Assembly (NCBI GenBank): GCA_015680685.1
Contig: MNCI01013908.1
Coordinates: 680,952 to 744,951 of the forward strand
Source: Gnetum montanum
Taxonomy: Eukaryota > Streptophyta > Gnetopsida > Gnetales > Gnetaceae
Length of the DNA: 64,000 nucleotides
Direction: 5' to 3'
Below, piece by piece: positions 24,563 through 34,335 of the stretch. Position 1 is the first letter of the stretch. The number at the start of each line of letters is the position of its first letter. The notes below the pieces were generated by a model. The model did no database searches. It was not told the origin of the DNA and worked only from the letters and a program-made list of their open reading frames with translations. The position numbers and the translations under genes are program-made.

Positions 24563-24913
24563 TGAAAGGCCCTTCCAAAAATAAAAGTAAAGGTAAATGG
24601 CTCCATAATTCAAGTCTTAACCAAAATGGCAGAAGATGCAATGTCAGAATCATTTGACTGTTGATTTCTTTGCCTGCATTTTTCTTGCCACAATAATTTT
24701 TCTAAGAGCTTTTTAATTACAGAAAAGTTGAGATCCTTGCTGTTCCGGACAATTGTTATTCTACTTCCTAACTCCTCTGGCCAGTGTCCATGATGCATTC
24801 TGAACTGTCTTATTCAGTCTCTATTATGTTGCAAAATTTTACGCTGTATATTTTCTTGCCATTTGCGGTCCCTTCTTTTATCATGAATCTGCCCTGAAAT
24901 TTTTTACATCCCA

Positions 24914-25160
24914 CTAGTTTATGACGGAGAACTTCTCAAAACCATTTGAACGAACTCCATAAGGAACCCTACCGAAAAGCTGAAGAAAATTTATCATCTT
25001 CCTGAGATCACCACTCAAGTGTCGCTCTACATCTTCGAGCTGTCTACACTCTTATGCTGGCTGAAGCTTGCTAAGTACACTAGTCTTGTCAAAATCATTG
25101 TTGTCATATAAAACATATGCAAAAATTGAGAAGAATCCGTTACTTCTAAGCATTCTTTCT
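24914..25160 (-). pseudogene. Unidentified exon-like remnant
   Basis: On the - strand one frame reads plausibly as protein for about 80 residues from ATG near 25158 to TAG at 24914. It has blocks RSNGFFSIFAYVLYDNNDFD, TSVLSKLQ, then after one in-frame TAA, QLEDVERHLSGDLRKMINFL and LFGRVPYGVRSNGFEKFSV. The mixed hydrophobic and charged pattern looks more like real coding than the neighbourhood does. I do not recognise the family. It may be a pseudogene piece or a terminal exon with an upstream splice site. There is no support beyond composition. Confidence 0.3.
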
Positions 25161-25334
25161 CAACTCCTGAAAATCCTTCTTTCTAGCTGACTCCATAGTA
25201 GCTTGAGATACAAACCTTCAACCTTGAACGAAGTTTAAAAATCAGAAATGAGCAAAAGGTTGTTTTTCCGCATTTGCCAATATTCAAAAGCGTAGTCACG
25301 AAAATAAGCATCTTGAAAAAACTTTACCTTGCCA

Positions 25335-25400
25335 CAACAGATGGAATACAAGCTCAGATACCACTTTGTTAGAGAATAAATCTCAAACCTGCAAAAGGAC
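25335..25400 (-). other. Possible LTR end with initiator-Met-type primer site
   Basis: On the - strand, TTCTCTAACA is followed by AAGTGGTATCTGAGCTTG. The latter resembles the TGGTATCAGAGC primer-binding site of Ty1/copia elements with one mismatch, and the former looks like an LTR end. No partner LTR, gag or pol was found, so this could be a miniature or remnant element, or chance. Confidence 0.3.
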
Positions 25401-26534
25401 AAAGCCAGAAACATATACAAAATACATTTGTTGAGGATTTTTCTCTCTTATAAACCAAAACCATTAATTAAAGCTATGCACGTTGAAAGAGTATAATATC
25501 TCACATGTGGGCATCAAATACCTTGTAATGATGAAATGACTACATGTTTCATCGACAGCAAAAAAATACAGGAATTTCTTTGTCTAAACAAATTAGACCA
25601 ACTCAAATTTTGATTTTGAAAAAAAAAAATCACAGAATTAAGTAGAATGACAAGTTAAGCTCAATGGGCTTCTACTTTGTGACTTGCCCTTAGGATATTG
25701 CAATTCTTATTGCCATGCTAAATATTACAAATCGTTATTTCAAGTTGCGAAACTCTCGACTTATAAATAGATCCACCAATCAGGGTACTTAACTATGATA
25801 AGAACTTGAAAACTTCTTTACATTATAAAGATCAATGAAAGTTCATTATATTACATTATACAATGACCTACATCCTTGTCTGTTTCTTAATCAATGACCC
25901 CAAGAAGGCTTTCTATTAAATTCAGACAGCCATAGTCATCATCTAATCTTTTGCCTACCTTAATAGCAGTCCATCACAGATGGAATAAAGGCACCAAGAT
26001 GATGGTGGTGATGGTGTCATCTAATATATCACTGTTTTTAACGGCTTACAAAGTACTTTGAATTTTATGATTTTGGCCGAGAGGCCAACACGTCTGCTAC
26101 TTTACGTTTCAAAAGATACAACTATCCTATGAAGGTTGCAATGTTACAAGTAAATTGCACAGCTATCAAGATACTACAAATCAATCCAAATCATTGAATG
26201 GTTAGGATTTGGGTAAAATAAGCCTGATTTCAGTAGCAACGAAATTCATCTGGCCATTGTGATTTCAAATCATATTCACTTATTGGTAATGGTACATGTT
26301 ATACTCATGTGGAAATTCGAACTAAAACTGAGATAAAACCCAGATTTCCTTGTTTTAAAAAAAACATACATGGAAATTTGTTGTGATGATTTTTTTTCAT
26401 CTCCTTCGTTAACAATTTAATATGTAATCATCTACTTTTATAAAGAAGTTGTCTTTTACTTTCTTATAACTAATAACTGACACTGCTATAACGAAGTTCT
26501 GGTTATTACCCAAACTGAACGTTTATTTACATTT
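25401..26534 (+). other. Intergenic host sequence, nothing recognised
   Basis: AT-rich sequence without credible coding. I saw no LTR, inverted repeat or tRNA-like structure. Short A runs and simple text only. Confidence 0.5.
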
Positions 26535-26684
26535 ACTAAGACCTCCTTGGACCTATCAAACAGAACAGTTTCAGAATTCCTTTTACAGAATTTTCTATTA
26601 AATCCATAAGTCAACATTGCCCATCAGAATTGAACTTGTGACTTCAACACATGGAACTCAGTACGATGGTCAATCTAAAGGCCT
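26535..26684 (-). repeat. tRNA-derived SINE, copy B
   Basis: On the - strand, CAAGTTCAATTCTGATGGGC is the decayed B-box region, followed by AATGTTGACTTATGG, then a body matching copy A ('aattctgt.aaaaggaattctga' and 'gataggtccaa..aggtct'). The A-box side is poorly preserved. Confidence 0.6.
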
Positions 26685-26728
26685 TTGAACACTAAAATTG
26701 GTGGTCACTGTAGATAGATATGAGAGAT

Positions 26729-26773
26729 TCTCTCTCTCTCTCTCTCTCCTACGCCTTCTCTCTCTCTCTCTCT
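26729..26773 (+). repeat. CT microsatellite, two blocks
   Basis: Two pure (CT)n runs (about 26729-26747 and 26758-26773) separated by CCTACGCCTT. The separator is itself duplicated after the second run. Confidence 0.95.
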
Positions 26774-26787
26774 CCCTCCTACGCCTT

Positions 26788-26896
26788 CTTGATTGACATA
26801 TCAATGAATTGCTACGACCTCTTGATTGACATATCAATGAATTGCTACGACCTCATTGGTCTTCTTGATTGACATATCAATGAATTGCTACGACCT
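26788..26896 (+). repeat. Minisatellite, three copies of a 33-bp unit
   Basis: CTTGATTGACATATCAATGA and the following 13 bases occur at 26788-26820, 26821-26853 and 26864-26896 without change. The second and third copies are followed by CATTGGT. The unit contains the palindrome TTGATTGACATATCAA. Confidence 0.95.
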
Positions 26897-27604
26897 CATT
26901 GGTACATGGTGTTTTCATGAACATCAAAAAATGAAGGCAATCAACCAATCAATCAACCAATCCAAACTTTAAAAAACTGTTAATTATCTCAACAAAATAT
27001 AAATTGAATGCATAAAGTAGATTATGACAGATGTTTGACTTTGTAATGAAAATTTTGATCCTGAAAAATGGGAAAAAAAATTTATACATGCTCAAATTTA
27101 TCTAGACTAGTGTATCTATCATTTATCCATTTTGACAAATTGAACAGCACGACTATGGATTTATAACTTAACATCAAAAAATAAACCCATAGTTAAACTA
27201 TGGCCTAGATGACAGATGAATGTCAACAAACTCAAGGTAATATCTAGAATCAAGATATGGTCTTTGAAACAACACAAAATTGCACCATCCACAAGACCAA
27301 ACAATGGCTGGTTAAAATGCTAAAAATTAAATCTGTAAACTGTTAGAAAATGTCACTGATTTAATACAAAATAAACATTGAAAAGCAGCTGAAGATGTGT
27401 AGTTTGGTACCGTGGCTTCCAATAATCGTGACTGCAAACTTGAAATTTAGGAACAATAGCACTAGAGAACACTGCAGCCAGTGACAGAGGTAAGATCCTA
27501 TGCCAGTGCTTCCATATCCAAGATAAGCATGAGATACTTTAAAAATCCATCATCTGCAGATCTTAAATTTCTTTCCTGATGGCGATAAAAGAAGCTCATA
27601 ACAG
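26897..27604 (+). other. Downstream region of the PPR gene
   Basis: Non-coding sequence 3' of the PPR gene (which reads leftwards). It probably includes its 3' UTR. I could not fix a polyadenylation site and see no other gene. Confidence 0.4.
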
Positions 27605-29425
27605 CTATCTTTTGTACCTCATTATCATGGGTAACAAGTGAGCATACTTGCCCTCTTTTCGTATACATTTTATTATTTCTTGTGCCTGGGCCATTTTCCT
27701 CGCTCTTCGCAGTCTTTTCACCAAGGTACTATAAATCAGGAAATTTGGTCTGCAATTTCTAGATTCCATAATTTTGAGCATCTCACAAGCTTCATCAAAT
27801 TTTCCAGCGGCACAGAGACCATGAATCATGGAGTTATATGTATAGACATTCGGAAGCTGCCCTTTCTGAATCATCTCATTGAACAATAATTGAGCATTTT
27901 CTAAATCATCTGCCACAACAAATGCAGTAATCATTGTAGTATAGCAAACAACATCAGGCTGAATACCTTTGGTGAACATTTCACTGTAAAAATATTTACA
28001 AGCTTCTAAATTTCCTGTTCTGCTAAGCCCATCTATCAAAGAAGTAAAATGAATGATACAAGGTGGGCACCCAGCTTCAATCATATAATTCATGAGATTT
28101 GCAGCTGCAAGTGGCTTATCTCCACGACCAAGAACATGAAGAAGAATGTTGTAAGTATGCAAGTTAGGAGAGCACCCATTTTTCCCCATTGCCTCCAAAA
28201 CTGTGTGAAATTCAGTTAGTTTTCCTAACTTAAACTTAGCATAGACCAAAATGTTATAAGTAAAAATATCAGGAGTGCATTCATCATCCAGCATTTTATG
28301 ATAAACCCACTCAACCAACCTGTAATGGCGTTCCCTTGCAAGAACAACCATAATTGCATTGTATGAATGCTTGTAAGGTCTGTAATAAAAATTCTTCGAC
28401 TGCAAGAACAAACCCACAACCCTCCTCGACATACCAGATTCACCACAACTACAAACCAGCAAATGAAAAGTTCTTGCAGTAATCGGGCATCCGGCGGTCA
28501 TCATCTCATCCAATAGTCTCCACATGGCTTTCAATTCTCGACAGTTCAAAAAGATTTTCATGAGCAGATTGTATGTCTCAGAGCAATGCTTATAGCCCTC
28601 TTGCTGACCAGCCCAAACAAAAAATTTAAATCCCAGTTTGGCATTTCTGAACATCGTTTTGGGATCTATGCTAGAATTGATTTTTAGCAATACCCGTCTA
28701 ACGAGGGGCACTGTCATCCTAAAACCTAATTGCCGCAATGCCTCCTTGACATCAAAACCCAATCCATCCTTTTGAAGAATTTCATGAATTGTGTTTGCTT
28801 CTGATTCTAATCTGTTGTAGCCTCCGAAAACAGTATAACCAGTATACTCATCCCCACTACCATTTTCTTGAAAATGCTCAGATCCATTGTAACACTCCTC
28901 ACAATCATTCTCATCTTCAAATCCAACCAAATTCTCCATTACTTCATCATCTTCTTGCTTCGAAATCTCCTCCGCAGATTGATAAATAATTTTTTCTGGG
29001 TTTTCACGATTGGCATGAAAATCTTGCTGTCGAAATATATTCGAAACAAAAGTAGCACTGTTGCTAAACGTTTGAGGATTCTCCTTAAACTCAGCATTGG
29101 AACCTTCGCTAATCCTGTTTTCTTCACTGGAATCTGCTTTTCCCAGAATGGACTTCAGAGGATCAAAACCGTCACATGCAAGGTCTCGTTTTTCATGAAG
29201 CTCATCGTCAATGGATACTGGGTTTTGATGATGGGCACCATTACCCCTTCCATATCTGGATGACTGGGAACAGAAAAATCTGCACCTGCTACTGCGGTTA
29301 CAAGGAAAATATAGCAAAATTCTGAAAAACCTTGGATTGAACAAGGGTGCAGAATACATGACCTCTCTACCAACCAGCTCTGCATTTTGAATCGCGCTGT
29401 GCCAGTACCGATGACAGAATCGCAT
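27605..29425 (-). CDS. P-class pentatricopeptide repeat protein, At1g55630/At3g60050-like
   Basis: Intact, intronless, 606 residues. PPR proteins bind organellar RNA one base per repeat and act in its processing, stability or translation. I start at ATG 29425 (MRFCHRYW); the frame is open about 80 bp further up but has no ATG there. Residues 1-55 are rich in Arg, Ser and aromatics (RSSRCRFFCSQSSRYGRG), fitting a mitochondrial or plastid presequence. Residues 80-200 are acidic and low complexity. About nine 35-residue P motifs fill residues 282 to 596, each ending PD, PN or similar (CTPD, CSPN, IQPD, LPN, CRPN), with no E or DYW domain. So an RNA-editing deaminase is not encoded. Blocks such as RPYKHSYNAIM and GQLPNVYTYNSMI recall, from memory, the Arabidopsis At1g55630/At3g60050 group. 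It is the only undamaged gene in the window. Confidence 0.93.
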   Translation of the reverse strand: MRFCHRYWHSAIQNAELVGREVMYSAPLFNPRFFRILLYFPCNRSSRCRFFCSQSSRYGRGNGAHHQNPVSIDDELHEKRDLACDGFDPLKSILGKADSSEENRISEGSNAEFKENPQTFSNSATFVSNIFRQQDFHANRENPEKIIYQSAEEISKQEDDEVMENLVGFEDENDCEECYNGSEHFQENGSGDEYTGYTVFGGYNRLESEANTIHEILQKDGLGFDVKEALRQLGFRMTVPLVRRVLLKINSSIDPKTMFRNAKLGFKFFVWAGQQEGYKHCSETYNLLMKIFLNCRELKAMWRLLDEMMTAGCPITARTFHLLVCSCGESGMSRRVVGLFLQSKNFYYRPYKHSYNAIMVVLARERHYRLVEWVYHKMLDDECTPDIFTYNILVYAKFKLGKLTEFHTVLEAMGKNGCSPNLHTYNILLHVLGRGDKPLAAANLMNYMIEAGCPPCIIHFTSLIDGLSRTGNLEACKYFYSEMFTKGIQPDVVCYTTMITAFVVADDLENAQLLFNEMIQKGQLPNVYTYNSMIHGLCAAGKFDEACEMLKIMESRNCRPNFLIYSTLVKRLRRARKMAQAQEIIKCIRKEGKYAHLLPMIMRYKR

Positions 29426-29510
29426 CAAGTTCTTAACAAGAAGAACGACATGTTTGTACCTCTTCGATCTTTCAGGGTTTTGACTCTGTGAGCCATGAAT
29501 AAGCAAAAGG

Positions 29511-29534
29511 AATTCTAGCGCATGAGCTAGAATT
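29511..29534. other. Perfect 9-bp inverted repeat upstream of the PPR start
   Basis: AATTCTAGC, six bases, GCTAGAATT. It lies 86-109 bp upstream of the PPR ATG, probably in the 5' UTR or core promoter. It could form a hairpin in the leader or be a dimeric binding site; chance is possible. Confidence 0.5.
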
Positions 29535-29714
29535 ACCCTTGCAAACAGGTATGGCTCTGGGGTTTAAGAAGTATTTTGCAGCTCAGCCGTGTCTAAAGAT
29601 GCAGACACCGCATGTTTAGCAGGCAGCCTCTAGCATCTAAAGATGCATGTTTTTAAAGAGTTTCACTTGTTCATCCTACATAGCAAAGGAGGGGGAAGAG
29701 ATGTAATCCGAAAC
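29535..29714 (-). promoter_or_regulatory. Upstream region of the PPR gene
   Basis: Presumed promoter region for the PPR gene. It contains two near-copies of TCTAAAGATGCA (about 29592 and 29635) and a purine-rich GGAGGGGGAAGAGATG on the + strand. No clear TATA box was seen, which is usual for weakly expressed PPR genes. Confidence 0.35.
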
Positions 29715-29808
29715 TTTTTTTTTTTTTTTTAAGATATATAAATTGCTTATCAGAATTGAATCTATAATTTTGAACTTTTAAATTAAGAGTCTCTATCACA
29801 TTGGTACA
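29715..29808 (-). repeat. tRNA-derived SINE, copy D, with A tail
   Basis: On the - strand a decayed tRNA-like head (GATTCAATTCTGATAAGC for the B-box region) ends in AATTTATATATCTT and a run of about 16 A (T run at 29715-29730 on +). It is shorter than copies A to C. Confidence 0.5.
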
Positions 29809-30849
29809 TGCACAATGACTACATTTCATCATTCACATAATTGAAATAGTTTAGCCTTCATAAAAGAAAATGATCAAAGAATCAAGGTTGGGCTCTATGC
29901 TAACTTAACTATTACACTCTTTAAGAATTATATTGCTTAATCCTTTTTTGTACTATGTCATAGGGATATGTAGGCAACCAAGTTTAATGGTACCAAACCC
30001 CATAAAAATAAATAACACTATTGAAAATTTTCAAAGTACATTACATCAACAAAGAGAAAATCTAAAGAAAAAGCCAAATGGTTTCGGTGATGTCTTTTTA
30101 AGTTTTTGTTCTTATAACCAATCCTTAAAACCTTCCCCTTTAGGGTAGGAAAAGATCAAGCCTTACCCTTGTTTAGAAGTGCCATCGTGGGTTTTCCCTT
30201 CTTACAAAAGGCTTCTTTGTAAAGAGAACTAGAAAATTTTCTTTAAAGACAAAAGAACAAATTGATTAGAAAAAATGAAGAAATAGCAACAAAAGCTAAA
30301 AGCTTCCCATCCTTGAGCTTCCAAAACCAAACAATGATTAGGGCTAGTTGTGTGTAGGCTATTAGGGACATGTTCTAATTATTTAGTTCAGGTATTGTTT
30401 GCCTCATTGTGTATTTGGATTGCTCGTGGTGTTTGCAAGTGTTGATGTTGTGAGCTAATCTTCTATGTGTTTACCCTTAGCATAGCATCTACATTGCAAA
30501 CCTTTAGACTAACTTATGTTATGTGGTCTTTGTTACGCTTGCAAGTCTTCCTAGTTGTTAAGGCATAGTCCACCCTTAAGTCCATTCTTGTGTCTACCCT
30601 TGATTCTTTAAGTCCATCTTTCATTCTTGGGAATTTGGGTTGTGCCACAATGCTCATTGGAGTGATACCTTAAAAAACTTGTCCTATATGTGTTTTAGGA
30701 TCTCAAGCTAGGCACATTATTAGTCTTAAATTTACTATGTAATTTTGGAGTTGAGCTAGTTGACCCTATTTTGTTGGAACAAGGCTAGGATAATGATGAT
30801 GATGAATTTTGGAGTTAAGCCAAAAAACATTATAAAGGATAATCATCCA
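29809..30849 (+). other. Intergenic host sequence, nothing recognised
   Basis: AT-rich sequence with one 71-codon open frame (29933-30148) lacking any family resemblance. No LTR or inverted-repeat structure seen. Confidence 0.5.
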
Positions 30850-31015
30850 AAGGCTCAATGCTCATCTCATAAAGGCAATGTCCTAAGAGGATTGATAAAT
30901 GAATGAAAGGCCAACCTATTTTGAGTGGTTGCATTCAAACTCAAATCCATACCTTGTGAATTAAAAAACAAGCTCCTTACCATTACTCCAAGTGATGTTC
31001 CTCTTTCAGATTATG
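30850..31015 (+). repeat. Third copy of the roughly 150-bp repeat
   Basis: 'caatgctcatctcataaaggcaatgtcctaagagg' and later 'ccataccttgtgaattaaaaaacaagctccttaccattactcc' (quoted here only as landmarks in short pieces: ctcatctcat, ccttaccatt) align in order with 22708-22860. Orientation is the same. Confidence 0.45.
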
Positions 31016-31224
31016 TTGATAAGAAATTAATTCACAAGCATTAGGAATTGGTTACATGGTTAGCTTAGTGTTGTATTCAAAAGTATGGGTCAAAGTTCAA
31101 TAGAGATAATCTTTTATATTGTTTTATTATACTTGCACTTTACAAAAGTTTCATGTTGGCTATATGACCTAAGATACATAACATCATAGTTTTGGCTCTA
31201 GCATATGCTAGATGGTATTACAGC

Positions 31225-31372
31225 CTTAATTAATAATTGTAATATTGGTACACCCCAAGATATATAGTCCAATTAGAACTCTATAACTCAACATTGCTCC
31301 CTAGAATCGAACCTATGACTTAGAGCTTCCAAATCAAGAGTCTTACCACTAGGCTAACACCTCATTGTTAAA
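31225..31372 (-). repeat. tRNA-derived SINE, copy C (best-preserved head)
   Basis: On the - strand TAGCCTAGTGGTAAGA (A box, about 31360-31345) and ATAGGTTCGATTCTAGG (B box, about 31316-31300) match RNA polymerase III internal promoter boxes with the usual spacing. The body begins GGAGCAATGTTGAGTTAT as in copies A and B, then differs. Confidence 0.7.
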
Positions 31373-31724
31373 TATCTAAATTATCAATCTTTAATATTAT
31401 TCATACCATTGTCTATGCCCAACCATGCGAATCACTACACTCATTTACATAATTGTTGATATTAACTCTTGTGATCATTAATTTAATATTATTTCAATAT
31501 CTTAATTCATGGGGGTTTAGAAAATTTTCTTAAAACAATTCTGTGAAAACCTAGTGTTTGATGCCCCCATGATGTAAAGCGTACCTTTGGTAGCTCAAGG
31601 ATCAAAGAACGAATGAAAACAGTTAAATGGGTGAGAAGTTATGGCTCTTGGAAGGCTTTGAGCTTTGAAAAATTACAAAACCTCCTCTTGTTTTGTGAGA
31701 AAATGTGAAAAATGAGCTAAGCAT

Positions 31725-31800
31725 TGCATATATTTATAAGGTTTTTGTCCTATGTCAACGGGGATGTATCAACTAATATTGCTATATCGACAAGGATGCA
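31725..31800 (-). promoter_or_regulatory. E6 internal promoter-like segment
   Basis: TATA motif CTTATAAATATATGC on the - strand preceded by repeats of TTGATGCATCC, TCGATATAG and AGTTGATACATCC. It occupies the same position relative to the polypurine-like motifs as the E2 segment at 9166-9240. It would now drive nothing, because ORF3 is missing. Confidence 0.45.
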
Positions 31801-33317
31801 TCAATATAGCTATATTTTTCACTTAAGATATCAAGGAATTTTGAACAAGTTTAGGGTCAAAACAAGAACCAAATGAAACCCAAAAGCTAGAAAATCATAT
31901 CAACAACACAATTGAGGATATGGTTCAAGAAATTGAAGCACTTTGAGCTTGTGGGATGAGTTAGTGGAGGATGTTTGTTACGTGAAAGTTGATCAAGAAA
32001 TGGATGTTACAAGCCATTAAGATGATCGAGATTGTAATGAGACCTATGGTTAGGGGTTTGAACTTGAAGAAAATCAAAAGATATGCAAGTGGATCCTACC
32101 CAGAGTAGGCTTACGCCTAATATGCCCTCACAAAACCTCATCACAAGGAGTTTGTAGGCAACTAGTGATGATGAACAATTATTCTAGTTAAAACTATGTA
32201 TCCATGTAAGGGATTGTCTTAGGATTATGCAAACTACAAAACAAAACTATCAATTCACTATGGCAAGAAGAAGTAAGATGAGAGAGAATGGAATACATAA
32301 ATGGTAGATGAATAATTTGCATCATGGTTGTAGGGGATCCTTTGTAAAATTTTTAACTAATCTAATACCAATTTGTTCTGAGTTTAGTCTAAGTCCATTC
32401 TAATTATAGTAACCCTGCATTGACGTATTCCTTCTACCATCAAGAGCCTATGACAACCACAAGGGATAACCATCACTCCAAAAAAAAGAAGAAAAGATAA
32501 GAAGGAAATAGGCATGGCCTTATTTACAAGATGCCTTTAGGCATGGGTAACATGTCTTTCTAGGCCCATAACTAGTGCTTGTAGCCAATGATATTGTCCA
32601 AGGGGTGTGCTTTAAATTCCCTTTTTTATGGAAACCATACCATACAAAGACATGCTTCCTTTTATGGTCGACAATATGAGTGATGATATACCAATGAGAA
32701 GCCATAAAACTGAAGAAGAAATTTGAGAAAAGAGCACAACAATTCCCCTTGAGGTCACACCCATTTCCATTCCCACTTGGTCCATTCCCAGTTCATTAGA
32801 TAACAAGATCACATGTTACTTTTAGTTTTTATGTGAAAGAACCTTCATGTTTCTATGATCCAAATCCCACATGGGACAAATGGAATGGGTGGATGTCATG
32901 AACTCACAACCTGATACCACTAGAAAACTAATAGACTATTAGTAGAGAACATAATCTAAGGACAAAGTTGACTCTTGATAATCAATTATAACTTTGATAG
33001 CTACATTCAACAATTTTCAAAATTCACAATAGCCATGTAACAAAATCGAAGATTTCAAGTAAGACTAAACAAAAATAACAAAAAAAGGAAAATATATAAA
33101 ATAATCAATAAAATATAAAAAATGGAAAACATATAAAAATGTTGTAAAACAAAAAAGGAAAAAATTATTTATCCTCATCAAGGTGTTATGGTAGATGGGT
33201 ATCTCCCCCATGACTAAGTTAGAAGGAGGAGATTCAGAAAATGGAGCAAGCTTATTCTTAATCAAAGGTGTTAGTGTAGTGGCTAGTTACTTGAAAGTCC
33301 AAGAATGGTTTAATTTA

Positions 33318-33322
33318 CTAGA
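33318..33322 (+). other. E5 target-site duplication, left copy (CTAGA)
   Basis: CTAGA directly before the LTR start TGATAAAAC. The identical CTAGA follows the 3' LTR at 59679-59683. A 5-bp duplication is standard for Ty3/gypsy integration. Confidence 0.92.
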
Positions 33323-34190
33323 TGATAAAACTGATTTTTGTTGTAATATGATATCATAGCAATGATGTTGTAGATACAATGTTGTGGTTCATGCTATGTC
33401 ATCATTGATGTGATGTCTCGAGATGTGTGTAGCCTTATAAATACAACACTTAAGCACATAATCCAATAGTTTTTCATTCTTCACTTAGCCAAAATCTTGT
33501 AGTTTTGTTTCATAAACTCAGTAATAGAAGTGAATTCTTGCAGTGTGATGTTTGACAATTGAGTCTTTATTTGAGTGGATTGTACTTGGATGTAGTTCAT
33601 GACAAAAATAACCATCAAGATTGTTTCATATCATTGCAACATTCCCTTAGTTTTATATTTGTTTACTTAGTCTAATTCTTACTATTTTCTTAGCTTAACA
33701 CTTTACATTCAAAGCACTTTACTTTACATGTCATTAATATGTGATATGAATACGACTAGTTTTGAGGCTAAGTGTAGTTATCTGGTAATCCAATAATGGC
33801 ATTACTTGGTTCACCCAATACTAATTCCACTTGGTAATCCCAGCAATAACTACACAAGTCCAAGGCATGAATGGTAGACTAGGATCAGATGTCCATTACA
33901 CTAAGTTGAAATAGATTTATGTTTTCTTAGTTAAAGTAGACTTAGAACTTATTTCATTATGTTTATGATTAGGAGCACTAATGGCTAGAAAAACATTAGT
34001 TAATCATACACCTCACTAAGAGCTAAACCATATACTTAAACCTCACTAGCTCAAAGTGGGAAGACAACAATCTTGAACTTAACCTCAATTACTAGTATGA
34101 TTACATTACCCATCCGTAGATTATGATTTTGTCATGCGCTAGCACTTGTGACTTGTATGGTAAATTGTTGGGTTACTCCACTGCTCATCA
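33323..34190 (+). repeat. E5 5' LTR
   Basis: 868 bp from TGATAAAACT to CTGCTCATCA. TATA motif TATAAATA at 33436-33443. U3 contains repeated ATATCAT, ATGATGT and ATACAATGTTGT words. The position where other copies read AATAAAGATC is decayed (AAATAACCATC near 33607). Confidence 0.95.
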
Positions 34191-34191
34191 T

Positions 34192-34209
34192 TGGCATTGT
34201 TGTTGAGGA
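34192..34209 (+). other. E5 primer-binding site (decayed, tRNA-Asp type)
   Basis: TGGCATTGTTGTTGAGGA begins two bases after the LTR and differs from TGGCGCCGTTGCCGGGGA mainly by C-to-T and G-to-A changes. Confidence 0.75.
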
Positions 34210-34335
34210 TGTGTCAGTGTATGCTAAGTAACTAATTTTACAAAGTTTATTGTATCAAGAACTAAAGAGTTAATTTTCATAATCCTTAAATAATTCTAAT
34301 ACCACACATACATAAGTAAGCGTCACACTTACAAC

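Larger units (their letters stand above)
31400..33322 (-). mobile_element. E6, left part (spacer of an Athila/Tat-like element)
   Basis: Sequence on the - strand that aligns with the E2 spacer (8880-10870). It has an internal TATA (31731-31740, CTTATAAATATATGC on -), the two polypurine-like motifs (31562-31572 and 33204-33216) and shared text around GAAGTTATGG.TCT. ORF3 and the 3' LTR expected further left are absent. A short LTR-like scrap (CCCAACCATGCGAATCA, near 31420) may mark the end. E5 interrupts it at 33322 with target duplication CTAGA, and it resumes at 59684. The left boundary is approximate. Confidence 0.75.

Noticed and set aside
26788-26896. CRISPR-like array
   Set aside because: Three direct repeats with no or short identical spacers in a plant nuclear sequence; a minisatellite.
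27638-29385. Other frames over the PPR gene
   Set aside because: Shadows of the PPR coding frame on both strands.
29426-29506. Longer PPR start at 29506
   Set aside because: The codon at 29506-29504 is TTG. The first ATG in this frame is at 29425, so the extra 27 residues are not supported in a nuclear plant gene.
31300-31372. Functional tRNA gene
   Set aside because: A and B boxes are present but no proper anticodon and acceptor stems form, and the same head with a body recurs elsewhere, so it is a SINE.
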